Source: Endoryza sp044226045
GTDB taxonomy: Bacteria > Bacteroidota > Bacteroidia > Chitinophagales > Chitinophagaceae
Reading direction: 5' to 3'
Length of the DNA stretch: 64,000 bases
NCBI GenBank assembly: GCA_044226045.1
Contig: JBGAHR010000015.1
Span: forward strand, 18,106-82,105
Under the pieces are notes generated by a model. That model did no database searches and was not told the DNA's origin. It saw only the letters and a program-made list of their open reading frames with translations. The translations under genes were made by a program, and so were the position numbers. Every line of letters starts with the position of its first letter. The stretch's first letter is position 1. This document shows positions 15,487-23,696 of this stretch, piece by piece.

Positions 15487-17019
15487 TCAGGAAGAAACAG
15501 CCGCAGCGCTGAGAAATTGCTGCCACTCTTCCAGCGCTTTTCCTTTCATCACACGGGGAAATTTATGCTGACCACCGATCTTTCCTTTGGATCTTAGAAA
15601 ATCCATGAAGGTTGCTTCGGGTAAAACAGTCAGGTAAACATCCTTCAGGGCACTATTTCTCTCTACGGCATAATCGTCATTAAGCTCTTTCAACACCTCA
15701 TCAATTCTCTGACGGAAAAGTTCCGCATCTACCGGTTCATCGCAGCCGATATACCAATGGTGTGCAAAGAACATTCCATGTGGAATACCTGCTACCGTGA
15801 ACTCGGGAACAGAAACATTAAACTCTTCACTCACCAGCTGGATAGCCCGGTTCATGTTGTCTACGCTGAGGTGTTCCCCCACAAGACTCAGGAAATGTTT
15901 TGTTCTTCCCGTTATAATGATCTCGCATCTTTCCTTATCTGTAAACCTCACGGTATCTCCTATGAGATAGCGCCAGGCACCGGCAGACGTGCTGAGTAAG
16001 ATAGCATAGTCTTTCCCTTCTTCCACTTCATGAATCAATAAGGCCTCGGGGTTGTCTACCATATTTCCATCCTGGTCGAAATTCTTGTCGGTGAAAGGAA
16101 CGAACTCGAAAAATATGTGCTGGTTCAATGCCAGCCTCATACCCTGTGCGTTTTGCCGATCCTGGTACGCGATGAATCCTTCGGATGCCAGGTAGGTTTC
16201 AATATAGGTGAGTGGTTTGCCCAGGAGTTTTTCAAAGCCTTTTTTATAAGGTTCAAAAGAAACTCCTCCATGAACGAAAAAAGCCAGGTTTGGCCAGATC
16301 TCATGGATATTATTCAGCTTATATTTTTCGATGATCTTCTCCATGCATAACTGGATCCAGGCAGGCACGCCTACCACAAAGCCGATATCCCACTTGTGTG
16401 CCTCTTCAACCACCAGTTCGATTTTTTTGGACCAGTCTTTTGTTTTCGCAATTTTCTTTCCGGGTTTGTAGAACGGGGTAAACCAGAATGGAACCCGTTT
16501 GGCGGTAATTCCGCTAAGGTCGCCGGCATAATAACCTGAGTATTTTTGAAGATCGGTTGTTCCGCCAATCATCAGCCAGCCCTTTCCAATGCTTTTTACA
16601 GGAATATCATGATAGGATCTCAGGGAAAAGAACTGCTTTAGCATGACCACCTGGTTTCCTCTCAGCAGATCATTGGTAATGGGTAAATACTTGCTGGCAG
16701 CTTCAGAGGTGCCGCTACTCAGGGCGTAATATTTAATCTTACCTGGCCAGCAAACATCACTATGCCCTTCAAGGGTTTTATGCCACCAGTCTTTATGAAT
16801 TTTTGAATAGTCGTAAGTAGGTACCAGCTGCTGGAATTTTTTTCCCGCATGCCGGGCCAGCAGGATTTCGTCGAAGCGGTATGCCTGGCCAAATTCTGTG
16901 AACCTTGCCTTTTTCAGCAGTTTACGTAAAACCTTTAATTGCTGACGAAGAGGCGATTTAACAGGCAATCGCAAAGCGCGCGCAATCGAGGCCGGAAGAG
17001 AAATTTCAAAAAGGGCCAT
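15487..17019 (-). CDS. GH3 auxin-responsive-promoter family protein (acyl-adenylate type)
   Basis: A 510-aa ANL-superfamily enzyme of the GH3 type. YYALSSGTSEAASKYLPIT is the phosphate-binding motif 1, YIETYLASEGFIAYQD is motif 2, and LIGDTVRFTD is the motif 3 region. Plant members conjugate amino acids to hormones; bacterial members are common in Bacteroidota and uncharacterised, presumably adenylating a carboxylate and coupling it to an amine. Full length for the family. A CAAAATTA box (TAATTTTG on the minus strand) stands 32 nt before the ATG. Confidence 0.92.
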   Translation of the reverse strand: MALFEISLPASIARALRLPVKSPLRQQLKVLRKLLKKARFTEFGQAYRFDEILLARHAGKKFQQLVPTYDYSKIHKDWWHKTLEGHSDVCWPGKIKYYALSSGTSEAASKYLPITNDLLRGNQVVMLKQFFSLRSYHDIPVKSIGKGWLMIGGTTDLQKYSGYYAGDLSGITAKRVPFWFTPFYKPGKKIAKTKDWSKKIELVVEEAHKWDIGFVVGVPAWIQLCMEKIIEKYKLNNIHEIWPNLAFFVHGGVSFEPYKKGFEKLLGKPLTYIETYLASEGFIAYQDRQNAQGMRLALNQHIFFEFVPFTDKNFDQDGNMVDNPEALLIHEVEEGKDYAILLSTSAGAWRYLIGDTVRFTDKERCEIIITGRTKHFLSLVGEHLSVDNMNRAIQLVSEEFNVSVPEFTVAGIPHGMFFAHHWYIGCDEPVDAELFRQRIDEVLKELNDDYAVERNSALKDVYLTVLPEATFMDFLRSKGKIGGQHKFPRVMKGKALEEWQQFLSAAAVSS

Positions 17020-17050
17020 GGAGCTTGTAACCGTTTGGTGACTATTGCTT

Positions 17051-17058
17051 CAAAATTA
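17051..17058 (-). promoter_or_regulatory. Candidate -7 box for the GH3-like gene
   Basis: Minus-strand TAATTTTG, a full match to TAnnTTTG, 31 nt before the GH3 start codon. No -33 TTTG was recognised. Confidence 0.4.
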
Positions 17059-17118
17059 AGGGAATTAGGTCATTTGACAGGTTCAATGAGGCATTTTACA
17101 CGGGTGGTAAACGGCAGC

Positions 17119-18237
17119 TCAGTCAGACAACGGGAGGGCTACTCCCTGCCGGGTTTTATCTCCGCTCCCGACCAGGGATCGGGTACCGATTCCATGTAAG
17201 AAGTAAGCATATTTTCCGGGCGATTCCATCATTTCGGTTATGGCGTTCTCATAAGAAAAGGAAGAGCCCGGGCAGAAGACCAGGTTTCCGGATCCCGGAT
17301 CGATTTGAAAATGACTTTCAATTTCTTTAATGGATAAAGGATCTCCCTTACACGAAATCTTTCCGGTAAGGCCGGTTGATTCCTGCGCCTCTTTAAATTT
17401 TCTGTTGCCTGATAGGGCAACCAACCTGATTGCCCATTGAAGCAACTGCCTTTTCAAAGAGTTCCCGAGCCCATGATTGTACTTTTCATTAAAAAGCACC
17501 ATGGCCCGGTAAAAGCGGTCCCGATACTGTTGATCTTTTATAGTGCTTTCACCTTTGAAATGAATAATGGGACTGCCGGCTACATATATATTTTTAAATC
17601 CCGCTTTTATTATGCGATAACTCAGGTCGATGTCTTCGGCATACATGAAAAACCTTTCATCAAAGCCACCCGTAATATCCAGTACAGATTTTCGAACCAT
17701 CAGGAAGGCGCCAGACAAGGCTTCGATTTCATGGTCCTGGTCGTCGGCAAGATGGCCCAGATAGTATCGGGCAAAGGATGTTGAGCGCGGAAATAATTCC
17801 GACAGACCACTGAACCGGCAAAAAGCGGCCCACGGCGAAGGAAACCCTCTTTTCGATTCCCTGAGAAATCGGCCGCTCCCGTCAATCATTCGGATGCCCG
17901 CGGCGCCGGCGCCTGGTGTTGAATCGAGGTGGCTGATGACATTATGAATACTGTTTTCGCCAATAATGGTGTCCGGATTGAGGAACAGGATATACCGGCC
18001 GGTCGCTATTGAGATCGCCTGGTTGTTCGCTTTTGCAAAGCCAAGGTTTTTGTTATTGGCAATAAATCGAACCGAGGGAAAGATTGGTTGAAGATATTCA
18101 ATGGAACTATCTGAAGAATTGTTATCTACTACAAACACTTCATGGTTCAACCCCGTTAGTGATTTTTGCAGGGATGCCAGGCATTGTTCGAGAAAATACC
18201 TGACGTTATAACTTACTATAATTACTGAAATGTCCAT
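17119..18237 (-). CDS. Family 2 glycosyltransferase (rhamnosyltransferase-like)
   Basis: A 372-aa GT-A enzyme. MDISVIIVSYN, VDNNSSD (37-43), NLGFAKANNQAI (64-75) and FLNPDT (85-90) are the nucleotide-sugar site. The segment LSGAFLMVRKSVLDITGGFD followed by FFMYAEDIDLSYRI is the acceptor/catalytic region of the WcaA/rhamnosyl type. The C-terminal 110 residues hold a basic amphipathic region (LKRQLLQWAIRL). It probably extends a surface polysaccharide. It is divergent from the inositol monophosphatase gene; a TAGATTTG box lies 8 nt before the start. Confidence 0.92.
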   Translation of the reverse strand: MDISVIIVSYNVRYFLEQCLASLQKSLTGLNHEVFVVDNNSSDSSIEYLQPIFPSVRFIANNKNLGFAKANNQAISIATGRYILFLNPDTIIGENSIHNVISHLDSTPGAGAAGIRMIDGSGRFLRESKRGFPSPWAAFCRFSGLSELFPRSTSFARYYLGHLADDQDHEIEALSGAFLMVRKSVLDITGGFDERFFMYAEDIDLSYRIIKAGFKNIYVAGSPIIHFKGESTIKDQQYRDRFYRAMVLFNEKYNHGLGNSLKRQLLQWAIRLVALSGNRKFKEAQESTGLTGKISCKGDPLSIKEIESHFQIDPGSGNLVFCPGSSFSYENAITEMMESPGKYAYFLHGIGTRSLVGSGDKTRQGVALPLSD

Positions 18238-18245
18238 TGATTGAT

Positions 18246-18253
18246 CAAATCTA
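18246..18253 (-). promoter_or_regulatory. Candidate -7 box of the GT2 gene
   Basis: Minus-strand TAGATTTG, 8 nt upstream of the ATG at 18237; predicts a very short or absent leader. Confidence 0.5.
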
Positions 18254-18300
18254 AGGGCTTGGGGCGAATTATCATTATTCGGGTCAAGCAGTTGATACTG

Positions 18301-18308
18301 TATCTTTG
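18301..18308 (+). promoter_or_regulatory. -7 box of the inositol monophosphatase gene, leaderless geometry
   Basis: TATCTTTG, a full match to TAnnTTTG, with 4 nt to the ATG at 18313. This box is the reason for rejecting the longer frame that starts at 18241. Confidence 0.6.
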
Positions 18309-18312
18309 TTAT

Positions 18313-19095
18313 ATGCTAAAAGAAACGCTCATCAATGCATCCGAAGCAGGAGCCAGGGTGCTGCTGCATTTTTTCAACAACAAAAATTTGCAGGTAAGCA
18401 ATAAGGAAGGAATCAACAACCTGGTAACCGAGGCAGATCATGCTTCGGAAAAAGCCATCCTGGATACCATCAAAGAGCGATTTCCGGATCATTTTATCCT
18501 GAGCGAGGAAGTGGGAGAGATTGTCATGGACAGCGAATACAAATGGATCATCGATCCGATAGATGGCACCATCAACTATGCGCATGGTATTCCTATTTGT
18601 TGTGTGTCTATCGGGATCGAACACAAGGGAGAGATGATCATGGGTGCGGTCTTCAATCCTTTTCTGAAAGAGTTCTATTTCGCCGAAAAGGGAAATGGTG
18701 CTTTTTTAAATGAACAGCCTATCAGTGTGAGTAACGAAACAGAAGTGATCAAATCCTGCCTGGTTACCGGATTTCCCTATACTTATCTGGATATGCCCAA
18801 TGGTCCACTGCAGTGTTTCGACAGATTTATACGAAAAGGAATTCCGGTTCGCCGACTGGGTTCTGCGGCCATGGATCTGTGCTGGGTGGCCGCCGGTCGT
18901 TTTGATGGATTTTACGAGCATAAATTAAATGCCTGGGATAGCGCTGCGGGTTTCCTGCTTGTGGAAGAAGCCGGAGGAAAAGTCACGGATTTTAAAGGAG
19001 ACCATTATTCTCCTTATCAGCCACATATCGCCGCGACCAATGGAAAAATTCATGATGAATTGCTGCGATGGATAAACAATACCCACGAGAAATAA
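18313..19095 (+). CDS. Inositol monophosphatase-family phosphatase
   Basis: A 260-aa Mg-dependent phosphatase. The metal site is complete: SEE at 64-66, DPIDGT at 81-86 and WDSAAG at 208-213. The family (SuhB/CysQ/histidinol-phosphatase-like) removes phosphate from inositol phosphates, PAP or sugar phosphates; the size fits SuhB. ATG 18313 is supported by the promoter box 4 nt upstream and by the conserved N-terminus LKETLINASEAGARVLL. It is convergent with chrA (9-nt gap). Confidence 0.9.
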   Translation: MLKETLINASEAGARVLLHFFNNKNLQVSNKEGINNLVTEADHASEKAILDTIKERFPDHFILSEEVGEIVMDSEYKWIIDPIDGTINYAHGIPICCVSIGIEHKGEMIMGAVFNPFLKEFYFAEKGNGAFLNEQPISVSNETEVIKSCLVTGFPYTYLDMPNGPLQCFDRFIRKGIPVRRLGSAAMDLCWVAAGRFDGFYEHKLNAWDSAAGFLLVEEAGGKVTDFKGDHYSPYQPHIAATNGKIHDELLRWINNTHEK

Positions 19096-19104
19096 TAGCC
19101 GGTA

Positions 19105-20421
19105 TCAGGCAAGGTGAGTGAACAACCAACCAAATAAAAGGCAGATCACAACGATCAGTGGGGAGGGGATTTTCGTATAGGTAAGCAGCGCCCAGGTTCC
19201 AATGATCACGAAAATGTTTCCGACGCTGACTGTTCTGAACTCTGTAATGGAGATATCTTTCAACATGTAAAAAAGAGAGGCAACCATAATGCCTACCACC
19301 ACCGCATTAATCCCTTCGAGTGCCCGGTAAACCACTGTATATTTTTTCAGGTTATGCCATATCGGGAAAAAGAACAGTACCAGCAGCGCGCTCGGCAGAA
19401 AGATGGCCACCATTCCGATAACACATCCAAGTACCTGCCAGCCCGGATGTTTATCCCGCATTGCCAACCCGCCAGTAAAGGTGGCTATTGAAAAAACCGG
19501 ACCCGGTATTGCCCGAACGATTCCCGCACCGGTATAAAAATCTTCTTTATTGATTGATACCACCCCTTCTCTTTTATTCTGGTTTCTTTTTATAACCCGG
19601 GGAGAAGTGGGGCGTTCCACAAACTGTTCGTACATCATCGGAATCAGCACCTGGCCCCCACCGAATACCAGGCTTCCGAAACGATAGGTGTTTTCAAAAA
19701 GGTTGATCGGTCTTCGGTTTGGCCAATCGTATTTGGTGGCCAGAGAGCTCGCGATACCAGCTACTACAAATACAATGGCAAAAGCCCAAGCATTGCCCCA
19801 TTTAATTTTCCTTGGCTTTACTCCTTTCTCCGGAATTCTTTTGTCGCTCAGGTTGGTCACAAATCCCCCGGCAACAATCAGTAGCGGAAAGATCCAGGGT
19901 TGCCGGAACAGGAGATAGCTTGCCGCAACGCTCACTACCATTATTCCCGTGGTTATTTTATTATGTACCGAAAGCCGGAAAGATTTCACTGCCGCATACG
20001 CGATAAATCCCACCGCCATTGGCTGGACAAATTTGAATATGCTATGTGAGAAGTGTCTCTGATCAATATACCTCAACAGAAAAGAGAAGGCCGCCATCAG
20101 GGTACAGGCCGGCAATACCCAAATCAGCAGGGTAAGCGCTGCCAGCACAAACCCTCCCCGTTTATATCCAATCAGGGTCAGCACCTGTGTGGAAGAAGCA
20201 CCCGGCAGTAACTGGCAAAATGAATTGTACTCCATCAGCTCATCCTCGGTAAGGTCCTTTCGCTGGTGCACGAAGGTTTTGATCATCATTCCAAGGTGAC
20301 CTTGAGGTCCCCCGAAGGCCGTAATGCTATGCAGAAAAACGGCTCTAAGGAAGGGGATATGTCTGATAAGTATCAACAACAGAAGTTTTCCGGTTACAAT
20401 TTCCTTCTTTTTTTTGGTCAA
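19105..20421 (-). CDS. chrA: Chromate transporter, two-domain type
   Basis: A 438-aa membrane protein with two homologous CHR domains. The first has FGGPQGHLGMM (36-46) and LPGASSTQVLTLIGY, the second RFGSLVFGGGQVLIPMMYEQF and VRAIPGPVFSIATFTG. About ten to twelve hydrophobic helices. Long-chain ChrA proteins export chromate in exchange with sulfate or protons. The loop near residues 275-295 (RVIKRNQNKREG) is an insertion relative to typical members. It follows nadD on the same strand by 18 nt. Confidence 0.92.
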   Translation of the reverse strand: MTKKKKEIVTGKLLLLILIRHIPFLRAVFLHSITAFGGPQGHLGMMIKTFVHQRKDLTEDELMEYNSFCQLLPGASSTQVLTLIGYKRGGFVLAALTLLIWVLPACTLMAAFSFLLRYIDQRHFSHSIFKFVQPMAVGFIAYAAVKSFRLSVHNKITTGIMVVSVAASYLLFRQPWIFPLLIVAGGFVTNLSDKRIPEKGVKPRKIKWGNAWAFAIVFVVAGIASSLATKYDWPNRRPINLFENTYRFGSLVFGGGQVLIPMMYEQFVERPTSPRVIKRNQNKREGVVSINKEDFYTGAGIVRAIPGPVFSIATFTGGLAMRDKHPGWQVLGCVIGMVAIFLPSALLVLFFFPIWHNLKKYTVVYRALEGINAVVVGIMVASLFYMLKDISITEFRTVSVGNIFVIIGTWALLTYTKIPSPLIVVICLLFGWLFTHLA

Positions 20422-20439
20422 TAAAGCTGAGCGAAGTCA

Positions 20440-21012
20440 TCATTTATAATATCCGTTGCTTTCGATCTCTTCCCTCACTTTCTCGGGAACAAGGTAACGG
20501 ATCGAGCGGCCACTCTTGATATTCTCACGTATTTGTGTAGCCGAAATTTCAAGGAACGGTGCTTTAAGAACGGTGATATTGGACGCCGGGAAGCTCTCCA
20601 TTCTTTCATGACCCGGCCTTACATAAATATAAAGAGCGTAGTTTTTTAACAGCTGCTCAAAATTTTTCCAGCGGGTAATATTTTGAAAAGAATCGCTCCC
20701 CATAATTACCGAGAATAGATACCCGGGATATTTCTCCTGTAGGTAAGTTAGTGTAGTAATAGTATAGGATGGCTTGGGAAGTTTGAATTCGATATCGGAG
20801 GCCCTCAGATCGTTCTCACCTTCGATGGCAAGTTTCACCAGGTGCAACCGGTCATACTCATTCAGTAAAATGGAGGAAGGTTTAAGCGGGTTTTGTGGCG
20901 AGACTACAAACCAGACCTGGTCAAGATCGGTATGCTGACAGATGTGAGAGGCAATGATCAGGTGACCGTGGTGTATGGGATTAAACGAGCCGAAATAAAG
21001 GCCAATCTTCAT
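20440..21012 (-). CDS. nadD: Nicotinate-nucleotide adenylyltransferase
   Basis: A 190-aa enzyme that makes nicotinic acid adenine dinucleotide from nicotinate mononucleotide and ATP. GLYFGSFNPIHHGHLII holds the GxFxPxHxGH nucleotidyltransferase motif (8-17), and LEISATQIRENIKSGRSIRY is the ISxTxIR motif. Full length. It lies 19 nt downstream of the feoA-like gene on the same strand; nadA is 2.7 kb away on the other side of mnmG. Confidence 0.95.
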   Translation of the reverse strand: MKIGLYFGSFNPIHHGHLIIASHICQHTDLDQVWFVVSPQNPLKPSSILLNEYDRLHLVKLAIEGENDLRASDIEFKLPKPSYTITTLTYLQEKYPGYLFSVIMGSDSFQNITRWKNFEQLLKNYALYIYVRPGHERMESFPASNITVLKAPFLEISATQIRENIKSGRSIRYLVPEKVREEIESNGYYK

Positions 21013-21031
21013 TTAAAATATTGAATATCAA

Positions 21032-21262
21032 TTATTTCTTTTTCTCCTCTACAAAGATGTTGTCTGCTTCATTGATTCGCAGGCTCAGGCTATAACCCGA
21101 TACGGTTATAGAGATGGGATCTCCCAACGGGGCAATTTGCTCCACTGTTATATCCTCCCCCGGCACACATCCCATTTCCATTAATTTCAGGAACAGATCA
21201 TTATCCTCGAAAGATAGAATCTTCGCGGTACTGCCTGCCTTTAAATCTGATAATCTTTTCAT
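21032..21262 (-). CDS. FeoA-domain protein
   Basis: A 76-aa SH3-like domain: LKAGSTAKILSFED, LKLMEMGCVPGEDITVEQIA and DPISITVSGYSLSLRINEAD follow the FeoA pattern. FeoA supports the ferrous iron transporter FeoB; no feoB is next to it here, so it may act alone or with a distant partner. It shares a promoter region with ybeY in the opposite direction. A gene symbol is not given because the family has several roles. Confidence 0.88.
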   Translation of the reverse strand: MKRLSDLKAGSTAKILSFEDNDLFLKLMEMGCVPGEDITVEQIAPLGDPISITVSGYSLSLRINEADNIFVEEKKK

Positions 21263-21276
21263 ATCGAATAGAATAA

Positions 21277-21290
21277 CAAAAGTAGCTTTG
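21277..21290. promoter_or_regulatory. Back-to-back promoter of feoA-like gene and ybeY sharing one TA
   Basis: CAAAAGTAGCTTTG contains TAGCTTTG on the plus strand (21283-21290, toward ybeY) and TACTTTTG on the minus strand (21284-21277, toward the feoA-like gene). Both are full TAnnTTTG matches and they use the same TA at 21283-21284. Leaders would be roughly 25 nt (ybeY) and 10 nt (feoA). Confidence 0.6.
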
Positions 21291-21320
21291 TAAGCTGAAC
21301 CACCATTACGATTTTCGGAA

Positions 21321-21761
21321 ATGCCTGATAACCCACTGTTAAAAGTTCAATTTCATCTTCTTGAGAAGACCTCCTCCCTAACCAGGAGAAAGGCCCTGAA
21401 AGCATTCCTGATTTCTTTTGCCAAAAAGCAAGGGTTCAAAGTTGAGCAGCTAAACTATGTCTTCTGTTCCGATCCTTACCTGAGGAAGATCAACCGTGAC
21501 TACTTACAACACAACTATAACACCGATATCGTCACTTTCGATCTATCAGAAACCAGGGGAATACTTACCGGAGATATTTTCATTAGCCTCGACCGGGTAA
21601 AGGATAATGCCCAAACTTATGGTGTTAGTGTTCGCCAGGAATTACATCGGGTAATTTTTCATGGACTGTTACACCTCTGTGGATACAACGACAAAACAGA
21701 TAAGCAGCAGCAGGAAATGAGAAAGATGGAGGATATGCTTCTAAAGCTTTATTTCAAGTAG
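21321..21761 (+). CDS. ybeY: Endoribonuclease YbeY (16S rRNA maturation)
   Basis: A 146-aa metalloprotein. ELHRVIFHGLLHLCGYNDK (108-125) holds H114 and H118 of the metal site; the third His of the canonical HxxxHxxGxxH motif is replaced (Gly-Tyr-Asn-Asp-Lys), a variation I associate with Bacteroidota YbeY. TDIVTFDLSE and GDIFISLDRVKDNA are the other conserved blocks. It processes the 16S rRNA 3' end and takes part in ribosome quality control. The mnmG gene follows after a 69-nt gap with two parS-like palindromes. Confidence 0.93.
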   Translation: MPDNPLLKVQFHLLEKTSSLTRRKALKAFLISFAKKQGFKVEQLNYVFCSDPYLRKINRDYLQHNYNTDIVTFDLSETRGILTGDIFISLDRVKDNAQTYGVSVRQELHRVIFHGLLHLCGYNDKTDKQQQEMRKMEDMLLKLYFK

Positions 21762-21765
21762 GCAT

Positions 21766-21781
21766 TGTTCCACGTGGAAAC
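21766..21781. other. parS-like site 1
   Basis: TGTTCCACGTGGAAAC matches the bacterial parS palindrome (TGTTTCACGTGAAACA, with GTTCCACGTGGAAC variants) over the TTCCACGTGGAA core. It lies 5 nt after the ybeY stop and upstream of mnmG (gidA), a common position near chromosome origins. Confidence 0.6.
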
Positions 21782-21800
21782 CTACCGGGCAGTCTCCAAA

Positions 21801-21816
21801 GGTTCCATGTGGAACG
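21801..21816. other. parS-like site 2
   Basis: GGTTCCATGTGGAACG carries the same GTTCCAnGTGGAAC palindrome with one central change, 35 nt after site 1 and just before the mnmG promoter. Confidence 0.55.
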
Positions 21817-21818
21817 TT

Positions 21819-21826
21819 TAGCTTTG
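21819..21826 (+). promoter_or_regulatory. -7 box of mnmG, leaderless geometry
   Basis: TAGCTTTG, a full TAnnTTTG match, 4 nt before the mnmG ATG and 2 nt after parS-like site 2, so a protein bound at that site would cover the promoter. Confidence 0.6.
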
Positions 21827-21830
21827 CACT

Positions 21831-23693
21831 ATGTTTCCAAAATATGATGTTATTGTAGTAGGGGCCGGTCATGCCGGTTGTGAGGCAGCAGCTGCAGCAG
21901 CCAATATGGGCTCAAAAGTTTTGCTGGTTACGATGAATATGCAGACCATCGCCCAGATGAGCTGCAATCCAGCCATGGGTGGTATTGCAAAGGGCCAGAT
22001 AGTACGAGAGATTGACGCCCTGGGTGGTTATTCAGGAATTGTTACTGATTTGAGCATGATCCAGTTCAGGATGCTCAATAAATCAAAGGGGCCGGCTATG
22101 TGGAGCCCCCGGGCACAAAACGATCGGATGCTCTTTGCCGCTAAATGGCGGGAAATGCTGGAGAATACACCCAATGTAGATTTCTACCAGGATATGGTGA
22201 AGTCGATCATCATTAAAGATGGAAGAGCCTGCGGTGTAGTAACCGGACTGGGACATCAAATTGAATCATCGGCAGTGGTTGTAACAAGCGGAACCTTCCT
22301 CAATGGAGTCATTCATATTGGAGAGAAAAGATTCGGAGGCGGACGGGTCGCAGAAAAAGCAGCAACCGGAATTACCGAACAGTTGGTTGACCTGGGATTC
22401 GAAAGTAACCGCTTAAAAACAGGTACACCTCCAAGGATAGACGGAAGAAGTCTTGATTACTCAAAAATGGAAGAGCAAAAAGGAGATGAGGAAATTGTAG
22501 GCTTCTCTTTTCAGCAAACCCAAAAACCTACTGAACAAAGAAGCTGCTGGATATCCTATACCAATCTGGATGTACATGAAGCCTTAAAAAAAGGTTTCGA
22601 TAGAAGCCCGATGTTCACAGGAAGAATAGAAGGGGTAGGTCCTCGCTATTGTCCGAGTATAGAAGACAAGATCAATCGCTTCGCTGAAAGAGACAGACAT
22701 CAACTATTCATAGAACCGGAAGGCTGGAATACCATCGAAATCTATGTAAATGGATTCTCAACCTCTCTTCCTGAAGAAGTACAATTTGAAGCACTCAGAA
22801 AAGTCGCGGGCTTTGAAAATGTCAGAGTATTCAGGCCTGGCTATGCAATTGAATATGATTACTTCCCACCTACCCAGCTGAAGTATTCCTTGGAAACAAA
22901 ACTCATTGATAATCTGTTCTTTGCAGGACAAATTAACGGAACCACCGGATATGAAGAAGCTGCCTGCCAGGGACTGATGGCCGGGATCAATGCACATCTA
23001 AAAGTTAATGATAATCAACCTTTTATACTTAAAAGAAGTGAAGCATATATAGGAGTGTTGATTGATGACCTCATTAGCAAGGGTACAGACGAACCTTACC
23101 GAATGTTTACTTCCCGGGCTGAATTCAGAACACTGCTGCGCCAGGATAACGCAGATCTTCGCCTCACTGAAATGAGTTATAAAATGGGTCTGGCTTCGGA
23201 AGACCGAATGAACCAGGTAAACAATAAAAGGGAAGGAGTTGAGAAATTAAAGACTATACTATCTGAATATTCTATCGAGCCACAGGATGCAGAAAATTAT
23301 CTTCAGTCGATTCAATCTGCCAGCTTAACCCAAAAACAAAAAGCAGCCCAGATCCTTCTGCGTCCAAATGTATCTCTGTCGGATATGATTCAATTCATTC
23401 CAAACTTCAAAGAAAAAATAGGTTCCTGGTCTGCAGAAATTATTGAACAAACAGAAACGCAGATCAAGTACGATACCTATATAGAGAAAGAAAAAGAAAT
23501 TGTTCAGCGAATGAGCCAGCTTGAAGATCTTCTCATTCCGGAGAATTTCAATTATGATAGGATCAATTCTCTTTCGGCCGAGGCTCAGCAAAAGTTCAAA
23601 CGAATAAGACCAAGAACCCTTGGACAAGCGAGCCGAATCAGCGGAGTAAATCCTAGCGATGTTCAGATCCTGATGGTTTATATGGGCCGGTAA
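21831..23693 (+). CDS. mnmG: tRNA uridine-5-carboxymethylaminomethyl modification enzyme
   Basis: A 620-aa FAD-dependent protein (GidA). VVGAGHAGCEAAAAAANMG is the dinucleotide-binding loop; CNPAMGGIAKGQIVREIDALGG, GTFLNGVIHIG and GRYCPSIEDKI-like GPRYCPSIEDKINRF are GidA signatures, and RAEFRTLLRQDNADLRLT is the C-terminal tRNA-binding part. With MnmE it makes the 5-carboxymethylaminomethyl group of wobble uridine. Length and all motifs are normal. Gene position beside parS-like sites resembles the gidA-origin linkage of many bacteria. Confidence 0.97.
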   Translation: MFPKYDVIVVGAGHAGCEAAAAAANMGSKVLLVTMNMQTIAQMSCNPAMGGIAKGQIVREIDALGGYSGIVTDLSMIQFRMLNKSKGPAMWSPRAQNDRMLFAAKWREMLENTPNVDFYQDMVKSIIIKDGRACGVVTGLGHQIESSAVVVTSGTFLNGVIHIGEKRFGGGRVAEKAATGITEQLVDLGFESNRLKTGTPPRIDGRSLDYSKMEEQKGDEEIVGFSFQQTQKPTEQRSCWISYTNLDVHEALKKGFDRSPMFTGRIEGVGPRYCPSIEDKINRFAERDRHQLFIEPEGWNTIEIYVNGFSTSLPEEVQFEALRKVAGFENVRVFRPGYAIEYDYFPPTQLKYSLETKLIDNLFFAGQINGTTGYEEAACQGLMAGINAHLKVNDNQPFILKRSEAYIGVLIDDLISKGTDEPYRMFTSRAEFRTLLRQDNADLRLTEMSYKMGLASEDRMNQVNNKREGVEKLKTILSEYSIEPQDAENYLQSIQSASLTQKQKAAQILLRPNVSLSDMIQFIPNFKEKIGSWSAEIIEQTETQIKYDTYIEKEKEIVQRMSQLEDLLIPENFNYDRINSLSAEAQQKFKRIRPRTLGQASRISGVNPSDVQILMVYMGR

Positions 23694-23696
23694 TAA

